The notes under the pieces are model-generated. The model was not told the origin of the DNA. It saw nothing but the letters and a program-made list of their open reading frames with translations, and searched no databases. DNA of 64,000 nt from the NCBI RefSeq assembly GCF_009769735.1, contig NZ_WSRO01000002.1:6807001-6871000 (forward strand), in the 5' to 3' direction. Source of the DNA: Streptomyces sp. BA2 (GTDB lineage Bacteria; Actinomycetota; Actinomycetes; Streptomycetales; Streptomycetaceae). The first letter of the stretch is position 1, and each line of letters begins with the position of its first letter. Below are positions 8,890 through 15,754 of this stretch, in pieces. The position numbers and the translations under genes were made by a program.

Positions 8890-9642
8890 GTGCCTCCGCC
8901 TCCCCCCGATGCGAGCACCGACGCCGGAACCGAGTCCGCCACTGAACCCGCCCCCGAGTCCTCCGCCGCCGACAGGGCAGACGTCCAGGACACCCTGGAC
9001 CTGCGCCTACCGGACGAACTCTTCGCGCTGTTCGGCGCCAGTGGGGCGGCGACGGCCGCCTCGTCAGCCGACGACCTGCTCGACAATGTCGCCGACTGGG
9101 GCCCCGCGACCACCTCGGCCGGTGTCTTCCAACTCGTCCCCGTGCGTATCGAACGCGACCTCCCCCTCATCAGCCGGTGGATGAACGACCCCGCCGTGGC
9201 GGCGTTCTGGGAGCTGGCCGGCCCCGATGCCGTCACGGAGGCGCATCTGCGTGCCCAGATGGACGGTGACGGACGCAGCGTCCCTTGCCTCGGTGTCCTG
9301 GACGGCACGCCGATGAGCTACTGGGAGGTCTACCGTGCGGACCTCGACGCCCTGGCCCGCCACTATCCGGCCCGCCCACACGACACCGGTCTTCACCTCC
9401 TCATCGGCGGTGTCGCCGACCGTGGCCGCGGGCTCGGCACCTCTCTGCTGAGAGCCGTCGCCGACCTCGTGCTCGACCGTCGTGCCTCATGCGCACGCGT
9501 CATCGCGGAACCCGACCTGCGCAACACCCCCTCCGTCTCCGCATTCCTGAGCGCCGGATTCCGCTTCGCCGCCGAGGTGGATCTCCCCGACAAGCGCGCG
9601 GCGCTCATGGTCCGTGACCGGGCCCTGCGCGCAGTGCTCTGA
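8890..9642 (+). CDS. Siderophore acyltransferase, GNAT fold (RhbD/IucB/MbtK-like)
   Basis: 250 residues from GTG at 8890 behind GAGAGGAG. The first 80 residues are Ala/Pro/Glu/Asp-rich and probably disordered. From about residue 82 the sequence LVPVRIERDLPLISRWMNDPAVAAFWE.. matches the acyltransferase subfamily that acylates lysine- or diamine-derived hydroxamate precursors (IucB, RhbD, MbtK). The acyl-CoA site is visible as GGVADRGRGLGTSLLRA, and the ending NTPSVSAFLSAGFRF is typical GNAT. The role would be acetylation or acylation of the diamine arm of the siderophore. It sits between the two NIS synthetases, 58 bp before the second. Which acyl group it transfers cannot be read from sequence. 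Confidence 0.85.
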   Translation: MPPPPPDASTDAGTESATEPAPESSAADRADVQDTLDLRLPDELFALFGASGAATAASSADDLLDNVADWGPATTSAGVFQLVPVRIERDLPLISRWMNDPAVAAFWELAGPDAVTEAHLRAQMDGDGRSVPCLGVLDGTPMSYWEVYRADLDALARHYPARPHDTGLHLLIGGVADRGRGLGTSLLRAVADLVLDRRASCARVIAEPDLRNTPSVSAFLSAGFRFAAEVDLPDKRAALMVRDRALRAVL

Positions 9643-9700
9643 CCCGCTCACTTTTAGTACACCGCTCGACCTGATCCGGTTCCCTCCCTGAGGAGTCCCC

Positions 9701-11593
9701 GTGCCGAATCCTTCCCTCCCCCCGACGCCCCGAGAACTGCCCGCTCTCCACGGCCCGTCCGCTCTCTACGACCCGCCCGAGCTGACCCCGGACAGGTGGG
9801 CGAGAGGCGGACGCCGCCTCCTCGCCAAAATGGTCGGTGAGTTCGCCTACGAGGAGATCATCGAGCCCGTCCCCGCCGGACCGGGCGACACGGACAGTTA
9901 CAGCCTCCGCCTCGACGGCGACGGCGACGGCGAGCGCAGCGAGCCCCGGCAACCGACAGCAACAGCGCCCCGCCTCCTCTTCCGCGCCCGCCGTGGCTCG
10001 TACGGCAGCTGGCACGTCGACCCTGCCAGCCTCGCCCTGACCGAGGGCGAGGGGCCACCGCTTCCTTTCAGTGACCCCCTCCGCTTCCTCACCCGGGCCC
10101 GCCGCACCCTGGGAATCGACGGCGCCACTCTCGGCCACCTCATCCGCGAGCTGACCATCACGCTCTCCGCCGACGCCCGGCTCGACCAGACCGCCCTCCC
10201 CGCCGCGCGGCTCGCCGACCTCGGCTACGCCGAACTCGAAGGGCATCAGACCGGCCATCCCTGGCTCGTCCTCAACAAGGGCCGCATCGGGTTCTCCGCC
10301 AGTGACGCCGCCCGCTGGGCGCCCGAGGCCCGCCTCACGGCGGAGCTCCCTTGGATCGCGGTCCACACCGACCTCGCCGCCTACCGAGGCGTCGCCGGTC
10401 TGGACGCGGCAGAGAAGCTCTACACACGTGAACTCGCTCCCGCCACAAGGGAATCCTTCGCAGACATACTCAGGGCACGCGGCCTCGACCCGCACGCCTA
10501 TCTCTTCTTGCCGGTGCATCCGTGGCAGTGGGACGACATCGTCCTGCCCCTCTTCGCCCCCTCTGTCGCCGCGGGAGCGATCGTGCCCCTCCCCACCGAC
10601 GGCGATCTGCGGCTGCCCCAGCAGTCCATTCGTACGTTCCTGAATCTGTCCCGTCCCGACCGGCACACCGTCAAGCTGCCGCTGTCGGTCCTCAACACCC
10701 TGGTGTGGCGCGGCCTCCCGACCGAGCGCACTCTGGCTGCCCCCGCCGTCACGGCATGGATGCACGCCCTGCGCGACGCCGACCCCTTCCTGCGTGACGA
10801 ATGCCGGGTGATTTTGCTCGGCGAGGTCGCGTCGGTGACCGTCGAGCACCCGCTGTACGACGGACTTCCCGAGGTCCCCTACCAATACAAAGAACTGCTC
10901 GGTGCGATCTGGCGCGAACCGATCACCCGGTATCTCGCCCCCGATGAGCGCGCCCGCACACTCGCCTCCTTGTTGCACACCGACCCGGACGGCAGGGCCT
11001 TCGTCGCCGAGTTGGTCGAGCGCTCGGGCCTTGCCCCCGAGGCCTGGCTGCGGCGCCTCTTCGGCGCCCTGCTGCCTCCGCTGCTGCAGTTCCTGTACCG
11101 GTACGGCACCGTGTTCTCCCCTCACGGGGAGAACGCCATCGTCGTCTTCGACGACAAGGACGTACCCGTCCGGCTCGCTGTGAAGGACTTCGTCGACGAC
11201 ATCAACGTCAGCGCCGAGGCCCTTCCCGAGCACGCGTCGATGCCGGACGACGTCCGCGACGTACTGCTCACCGAACGCCCCGACTTCCTCACACAGTTCA
11301 TCCATTCAGGGCTCTTCGTGGGTGTCTTCCGCTACCTCGCCCCGCTCTGCCGCGAGCAGCTTGGCGTCCCGGAGAGCACCTTCTGGTCCCTCGTCCGCGC
11401 CGAGATCCTCCGCCACCAGGCGCGCGCCCCGCAGCTCAAGGAGCGGTACGAGATGTTCGACCTGCTCGCCCCGCGCATCGAGCGGCTGTGCCTCAACCGG
11501 AACCGGCTCCACCTCGACGGGTACCGGGACCGCCCCGAGCGCCCGCACGCCGCCGTGCACGGGAGCGTGCCGAACCCTCTGCATCAGCCTTGA
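9701..11593 (+). CDS. NIS siderophore synthetase, IucA/IucC family (second of two)
   Basis: 630 residues from GTG at 9701, with GAGGAG upstream. Family motifs: GHPWLVLNKGRIGFS (substrate and nucleotide region), HPWQW from His273, KLPLSVLNTLVWRG, and SPHGEN around His475 followed by LAVKDFVDDINV, then an FhuF-like tail. It differs clearly from the first synthetase (SPHGEN against EAHQQN), so the two probably perform successive, non-redundant condensations, as in aerobactin, rhizobactin or achromobactin assembly. It is the last gene of the locus. No exporter, receptor, decarboxylase or N-hydroxylase gene lies within the operon, so the assembly line visible here is incomplete by comparison with those pathways. 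Confidence 0.9.
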   Translation: MPNPSLPPTPRELPALHGPSALYDPPELTPDRWARGGRRLLAKMVGEFAYEEIIEPVPAGPGDTDSYSLRLDGDGDGERSEPRQPTATAPRLLFRARRGSYGSWHVDPASLALTEGEGPPLPFSDPLRFLTRARRTLGIDGATLGHLIRELTITLSADARLDQTALPAARLADLGYAELEGHQTGHPWLVLNKGRIGFSASDAARWAPEARLTAELPWIAVHTDLAAYRGVAGLDAAEKLYTRELAPATRESFADILRARGLDPHAYLFLPVHPWQWDDIVLPLFAPSVAAGAIVPLPTDGDLRLPQQSIRTFLNLSRPDRHTVKLPLSVLNTLVWRGLPTERTLAAPAVTAWMHALRDADPFLRDECRVILLGEVASVTVEHPLYDGLPEVPYQYKELLGAIWREPITRYLAPDERARTLASLLHTDPDGRAFVAELVERSGLAPEAWLRRLFGALLPPLLQFLYRYGTVFSPHGENAIVVFDDKDVPVRLAVKDFVDDINVSAEALPEHASMPDDVRDVLLTERPDFLTQFIHSGLFVGVFRYLAPLCREQLGVPESTFWSLVRAEILRHQARAPQLKERYEMFDLLAPRIERLCLNRNRLHLDGYRDRPERPHAAVHGSVPNPLHQP

Positions 11594-11614
11594 TCGAAGA
11601 AGCCTTGATCGAAG
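11586..11614. repeat. 14-bp direct repeat spanning a stop codon
   Basis: AGCCTTGATCGAAG occurs at 11586-11599 and again at 11601-11614 (15-bp period). The first copy contains the TGA of the second NIS synthetase. Confidence 0.85.
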
Positions 11615-11648
11615 GATTGTCAGTGGAGACCCGTAGGGTGGTCGCGCT

Positions 11649-13691
11649 ATGACAAAGCCCTCCCTTCCCGAGCTCCTGCACGCCGCCGTCACCGCCGTCG
11701 GCGGCACAGAGCGCCCTGGCCAGGTGACGATGGCCGAGACCGTCGCCGAGGCGATCGACGACGGTTCCCATCTGCTGATCCAGGCCGGCACCGGCACGGG
11801 CAAGTCCCTCGGCTATCTGGTGCCCGCGCTCGCACACGGTGAGCGCGTGGTGGTCGCTACGGCTACGCTCGCGCTGCAGCGTCAGCTCGTGGAGCGTGAT
11901 CTGCCGCGGACCGTGGACGCCCTGCATCCCCTGCTGCGCCGCCGCCCCCAGTTCGCCATGCTCAAGGGCCGCTCGAACTACCTGTGCCTGCACCGCCTGC
12001 ACGAAGGAGTGCCGCAGGAAGAGGAGGAGGGCCCGGGTCTCTTCGACCAGTTCGAGGCCGCCGCCCCCACGAGCAAGCTCGGCCAGGACCTGCTGCGAAT
12101 GCGCGACTGGGCGGACGAGACCGAGACCGGCGACCGGGACGACCTCACCCCCGGGGTCTCCGACCGAGCCTGGTCCCAGGTGTCCGTCTCCTCCAGGGAG
12201 TGCCTGGGCGCGTCGAAGTGTGCGTACGGAGCGGAATGCTTCGCCGAGGCGGCGCGGGAGCGGGCCAAGCTCTCCGAGGTCGTCGTCACGAACCACGCGC
12301 TCCTCGCGATCGACGCCATCGAGGGCGCCCCTGTCCTCCCTCAGCACGAAGTGCTGATCGTGGACGAGGCCCATGAGCTGGTCTCCCGAGTGACCGGCGT
12401 CGCCACCGGCGAGCTCACCCCTGGCCAGGTCAACCGCGCCGTGCGCCGGGCCGCCAAGCTCGTCAACGAAAAGGCGGCAGACCAGCTCCAGACGGCGTCC
12501 GAAGGCTTCGAGCGGGTGATGGAGCTGGCGCTCCCCGGCCGCCTGGAGGAGGTCCCTGAGGACCTCGGGTATGCGCTGATGGCCCTGCGTGACGCCGCCC
12601 GCACGGTCATCTCGGCCCTCGGCTCCACCCGCGACAAGTCCGTCCAGGACGAGGACGCCGTACGCAAACAGGCCCTCGCCTCCGTCGAGACGATCCACGA
12701 CGTGGCGGAGCGCATCACGAACGGCTCCGAGTGGGACGTCGTCTGGTACGAACGGCACGACCGCTTCGGGGCCTCGTTGCGGGTGGCGCCCATGTCCGTG
12801 TCGGGCCTGCTCCGCGAGAAGCTCTTCAGCGACCGCTCCGTGGTCCTCACGTCCGCAACGCTCAAGCTCGGCGGTGACTTCAACGGGGTGGGAGCCTCCC
12901 TGGGGCTCGCCCCCGAGGGCGTCGAGTCCGAGGACGCCCCGGCCTGGAAGGGCCTCGACGTCGGCTCGCCCTTCGACTACCGCAAGCAGGGGATCCTGTA
13001 CGTCGCCCAGCACCTGGCCCGGCCGGGCCGCGAAGGCACGCGCAGCGACATGATCGACGAGCTGGCCGAACTGATCGAGGCGGCAGGCGGCCGTACGCTC
13101 GGCCTGTTCTCGTCCATGCGCGCCGCTCAGAACGCCGCCGAGGAGCTCCGCGGCCGCCTCGACATGCCCATCCTGCTGCAGGGCGAAGAGACGCTGGGCG
13201 AGCTGATCAAGAACTTCGCGGCGGACACGCGGACCTGCCTGTTCGGGACGCTTTCCTTGTGGCAGGGCGTCGATGTGCCCGGCGCCAGCTGCCAGTTGGT
13301 GGTCATGGACAAGATCCCCTTCCCGCGCCCCGACGACCCCCTGATGAGCGCGCGCCAGAAGGCCGTGGACGAAGGCGGTGGCAACGGCTTCATGGCCATC
13401 GCCGCGACGCACGCGGCACTCCTGATGGCACAGGGCGCGGGGCGGCTTGTGCGGGCCTCCGCGGACCGTGGAGTCGTCGCCGTCCTGGACCCCCGGCTCG
13501 CGACGGCGCGCTACGGCAGCTATCTGCGGGCTTCGCTGCCCGACTTCTGGTACACGACGGACCGCAATCAGGCGCGCCGCTCCCTGGCCGCGATCGACGC
13601 GGCGGCCAAGGCAGATCCCAAGCCCAACCCCAAGCCCGATCCGAAGGCCAATCCCCAGACGGACGGCGAGGACGAGGCCGCGGTGGAGTAG
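11649..13691 (+). CDS. dinG: DinG-family ATP-dependent DNA helicase (XPD-like, 4Fe-4S)
   Basis: 680 residues. A superfamily 2, 5'-to-3' helicase that unwinds D-loops, R-loops and forked DNA during repair. Motif I is QAGTGTGKS (Lys52), and motif II is DEAH starting at Asp239. Four cysteines at 113, 185, 191 and 197 are spaced as the iron-sulfur cluster ligands of the XPD/DinG group, so the cluster is probably present. Later motifs include SVVLTSATL and QGVDVPG. The C-terminus has a Pro/Lys repeat (KPNPKPDPKANP) of no obvious function. It is convergent with lexA and separated from it by a strong hairpin, so the two are neighbours but not an operon. The ribosome site (TAGGGTGG) is weak. Confidence 0.9.
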   Translation: MTKPSLPELLHAAVTAVGGTERPGQVTMAETVAEAIDDGSHLLIQAGTGTGKSLGYLVPALAHGERVVVATATLALQRQLVERDLPRTVDALHPLLRRRPQFAMLKGRSNYLCLHRLHEGVPQEEEEGPGLFDQFEAAAPTSKLGQDLLRMRDWADETETGDRDDLTPGVSDRAWSQVSVSSRECLGASKCAYGAECFAEAARERAKLSEVVVTNHALLAIDAIEGAPVLPQHEVLIVDEAHELVSRVTGVATGELTPGQVNRAVRRAAKLVNEKAADQLQTASEGFERVMELALPGRLEEVPEDLGYALMALRDAARTVISALGSTRDKSVQDEDAVRKQALASVETIHDVAERITNGSEWDVVWYERHDRFGASLRVAPMSVSGLLREKLFSDRSVVLTSATLKLGGDFNGVGASLGLAPEGVESEDAPAWKGLDVGSPFDYRKQGILYVAQHLARPGREGTRSDMIDELAELIEAAGGRTLGLFSSMRAAQNAAEELRGRLDMPILLQGEETLGELIKNFAADTRTCLFGTLSLWQGVDVPGASCQLVVMDKIPFPRPDDPLMSARQKAVDEGGGNGFMAIAATHAALLMAQGAGRLVRASADRGVVAVLDPRLATARYGSYLRASLPDFWYTTDRNQARRSLAAIDAAAKADPKPNPKPDPKANPQTDGEDEAAVE

Positions 13692-13738
13692 AGGGCCCGG
13701 CTCCGGTGCTCTGGGCCCGGACGCCTCCAGACGCAGCA

Positions 13739-13773
13739 GGGCCCCGGAACCGGCGCAGTTGGTTCCGGGGCCC
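13739..13773. terminator. Hairpin terminator between dinG and lexA
   Basis: A perfect 13-bp inverted repeat GGGCCCCGGAACC (13739-13751) and its complement (13761-13773) with a nine-base loop lies between the convergent dinG and lexA stops. Confidence 0.8.
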
Positions 13774-13789
13774 GGTCAGGGGCGGAGGC

Positions 13790-14569
13790 TCACACTCGCC
13801 GCAGCACCGCCACCACCTTGCCGAGGATCGTGGCCTCGTCACCGGGGATGGGCTGATACGCGGAGTTGTGAGGCAGCAACCACACGTGTCCGTCCTCGCG
13901 CTTGAACCGCTTCACCGTCGCTTCGCCGTCGAGCATGGCGGCGACGATGTCGCCGTTCTCCGCGACCGGCTGGCGGCGCACCGTCACCCAGTCCCCGTCG
14001 CAGATGGCGGCCTCGATCATCGAGTCACCGACGACCTTGAGGACGAACAGCTCACCGTCACCGACGAGCTGCCGGGGGAGCGGGAAGACGTCCTCCACCG
14101 ACTCCTCGGCGAGGATCGGGCCACCGGCCGCGATGCGGCCGACCAGCGGGACGTACGAGGCGGCGGGCTTGCCTGCCGTGTCCGTGGGCTGGCTGCTCGG
14201 CTGGTCCGAGCCACGCACCTCGTACGCTCGCGGGCGGTGCGGGTCGCGGCGCAGGAAGCCCTTCCGCTCCAGGGCCATCAGCTGGTGAGCGACCGACGAG
14301 GTGCTGGAGAGGCCTACCGCCTGCCCGATCTCCCGCATGGACGGCGGGTACCCCCGCCGCTGCACCGAGTCCCTGATGACCTCGATGACGCGGCGCTGCC
14401 GGTCGGTGAGCCCCGAGCTGTCGGCGCGGATGCCCGGAGGTCGTCCTGGTAGGGAGCGTGTGGGCTTGGTGCCCTCCGGGTCCGTGGCGTCATTCATGGC
14501 ATGCACCGGCTCGAGTCGGCTCTGGCGGTCCTGGGCAGTGATGGTGGCGCTGTCTGCGGTGGTGGTCAC
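13790..14569 (-). CDS. lexA: LexA, SOS-response repressor
   Basis: 259 residues from GTG at 14569; an internal ATG 24 codons in (MNDATDPEG) would give 235. LexA represses DNA-damage genes and self-cleaves when RecA filaments form. The winged-helix DNA-binding domain is at about 54-117 ([29 protein letters not shown]), the cleavage bond is Ala148-Gly149 in GRIAAGGP, and the catalytic dyad is Ser183 (GDSM) and Lys220 (GEATVKRFK). An SOS box lies 68-82 bases upstream of the start, so it is autoregulated as expected. It is transcribed away from nrdR-nrdJ, with both promoters in the shared 495-bp region. Confidence 0.97.
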   Translation of the reverse strand: MTTTADSATITAQDRQSRLEPVHAMNDATDPEGTKPTRSLPGRPPGIRADSSGLTDRQRRVIEVIRDSVQRRGYPPSMREIGQAVGLSSTSSVAHQLMALERKGFLRRDPHRPRAYEVRGSDQPSSQPTDTAGKPAASYVPLVGRIAAGGPILAEESVEDVFPLPRQLVGDGELFVLKVVGDSMIEAAICDGDWVTVRRQPVAENGDIVAAMLDGEATVKRFKREDGHVWLLPHNSAYQPIPGDEATILGKVVAVLRRV

Positions 14570-14636
14570 GTCGGTCGGCCCCTCTCGAGATTGTCTCCCT
14601 AGTTAGCCAACGGTAGTTGCTTTCGAAAGGTTGCGC

Positions 14637-14651
14637 CAAACACACGTTCGA
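14637..14651 (-). promoter_or_regulatory. LexA-binding SOS box of lexA
   Basis: On the minus strand the sequence reads TCGAACGTGTGTTTG, close to the actinobacterial SOS box TCGAAC-N4-GTTCGA (right half imperfect). The position upstream of lexA fits autorepression. Confidence 0.8.
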
Positions 14652-14907
14652 GTGAAAAATCGCAGAATGCCTGCCGCGATCATGCGTCTGGGTGTATGGC
14701 TAACGTTCGAGCCGACTGGCATTTCGGTTCATTACGGTACGCTTCACCGCCAGGGTCGCACCCCGCTCAGTGGGGCTCCCATACTGCCACTCGCAGCCCG
14801 GTCAACCCCGCACCGCCCCCTTCTCCGTGCGGCGCGCAAGGCGGGCTCGTACCCTTCCCGGCGAGCCGTGGGCACGCGACACGCGATGGGGCCGGATTTA
14901 CGGCCAA

Positions 14908-14954
14908 ACCCCAGATCTAGTGGTTGGATTGCAACCACGGCCCAGAAGTTGTGG
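14908..14954 (+). promoter_or_regulatory. Two candidate NrdR boxes, 31 bp apart
   Basis: ACCCCAGATCTAGTGG (14908-14923) and GGCCCAGAAGTTGTGG (14939-14954) both fit the core positions of the NrdR box acaCwAtATaTwGtgt (C4, A6, A8, T11, w12, G13), and the first also has T9. The centre-to-centre spacing of 31 bp, three helical turns, is the usual tandem arrangement. They lie about 110 bp upstream of nrdR, which would then control itself and nrdJ. Confidence 0.65.
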
Positions 14955-15064
14955 TCCCCGGTCTTTCCAGGCCTTGGGCATCGCCTATGCTTGGGGCTGC
15001 TTCGAGGGCCTCATGGGCCTGTTGAGGCCTATGAGTCGTGTCTTGAAGGAGGGTTGGGAGTTCC

Positions 15065-15619
15065 ATGCACTGCCCCTTCTGCAGGCACCCCGACAGTCGC
15101 GTGGTCGACAGTCGCACCACCGATGACGGCACGTCGATCCGCAGGCGCCGTCAGTGTCCCGATTGCTCCCGTCGTTTCACGACCGTGGAGACGTGTTCGC
15201 TGATGGTGGTCAAGCGATCCGGCGTGACCGAGCCTTTCAGTCGTACGAAGGTGATCAACGGCGTACGCAAGGCGTGCCAGGGGCGGCCGGTGACCGAGGA
15301 CGCCCTCGCCCAGCTCGGCCAGCGGGTCGAAGAGGCGGTGCGGGCCACCGGGAGTGCCGAACTGACCACGCACGACGTGGGTCTGGCCATACTCGGTCCG
15401 CTGCAGGAGCTGGACCTCGTGGCCTACCTGCGCTTCGCGTCCGTGTATCGGGCGTTCGATTCACTTGAGGACTTCGAGGCTGCCATCGGGGAGCTGAGGG
15501 ACCAGCGGGAAACGCGGCTCGACGACGAGCCGCAGAGCGCCGGCGGCGAGAGCGGCGTGAAGAAATGCGGGCCCGGAGGGACTGTCGAAGTCCCGGTGCC
15601 CGCCACTGCCGCCGACTGA
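15065..15619 (+). CDS. nrdR: NrdR, transcriptional repressor of ribonucleotide reductase genes
   Basis: 184 residues from ATG at 15065 after GGAGGGTTGGGAG. NrdR senses the dATP/ATP balance and represses reductase promoters. An N-terminal zinc ribbon has Cys3, Cys6, Cys31 and Cys34 with the basic RRRRQCPDC stretch, followed by an ATP-cone domain ([24 protein letters not shown]...). About 30 residues of non-conserved tail follow residue 150. The gene sits directly before nrdJ, the same arrangement described for other Streptomyces, and both are preceded by candidate NrdR boxes. Confidence 0.97.
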   Translation: MHCPFCRHPDSRVVDSRTTDDGTSIRRRRQCPDCSRRFTTVETCSLMVVKRSGVTEPFSRTKVINGVRKACQGRPVTEDALAQLGQRVEEAVRATGSAELTTHDVGLAILGPLQELDLVAYLRFASVYRAFDSLEDFEAAIGELRDQRETRLDDEPQSAGGESGVKKCGPGGTVEVPVPATAAD

Positions 15620-15754
15620 CCGGCTGACCGGCCGACGGCGGCACACACAGACCTGTTGCGGGCGCCTTCGCGGGCTTCCGCGGCACCAGACAACACCGTG
15701 TCACGGGAACATCGTGGCACTTCAGGGCGTTTTAGCCTGATACAGGGAGGCGGC

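Larger units (their letters stand above)
14570..15064. other. Regulatory intergenic region between lexA and nrdR
   Basis: 495 bp with no convincing gene. It contains the SOS box on the lexA side (14637-14651) and two candidate NrdR boxes on the nrdR side (14908-14923, 14939-14954). The middle part (14700-14880) shows nothing I can name. Confidence 0.7.

Noticed and set aside
14700..14716. Second SOS-like box (GGCTAACGTTCGAGCC) in the lexA-nrdR region
   Set aside because: Lacks the GAAC half; only the box at 14637 fits.
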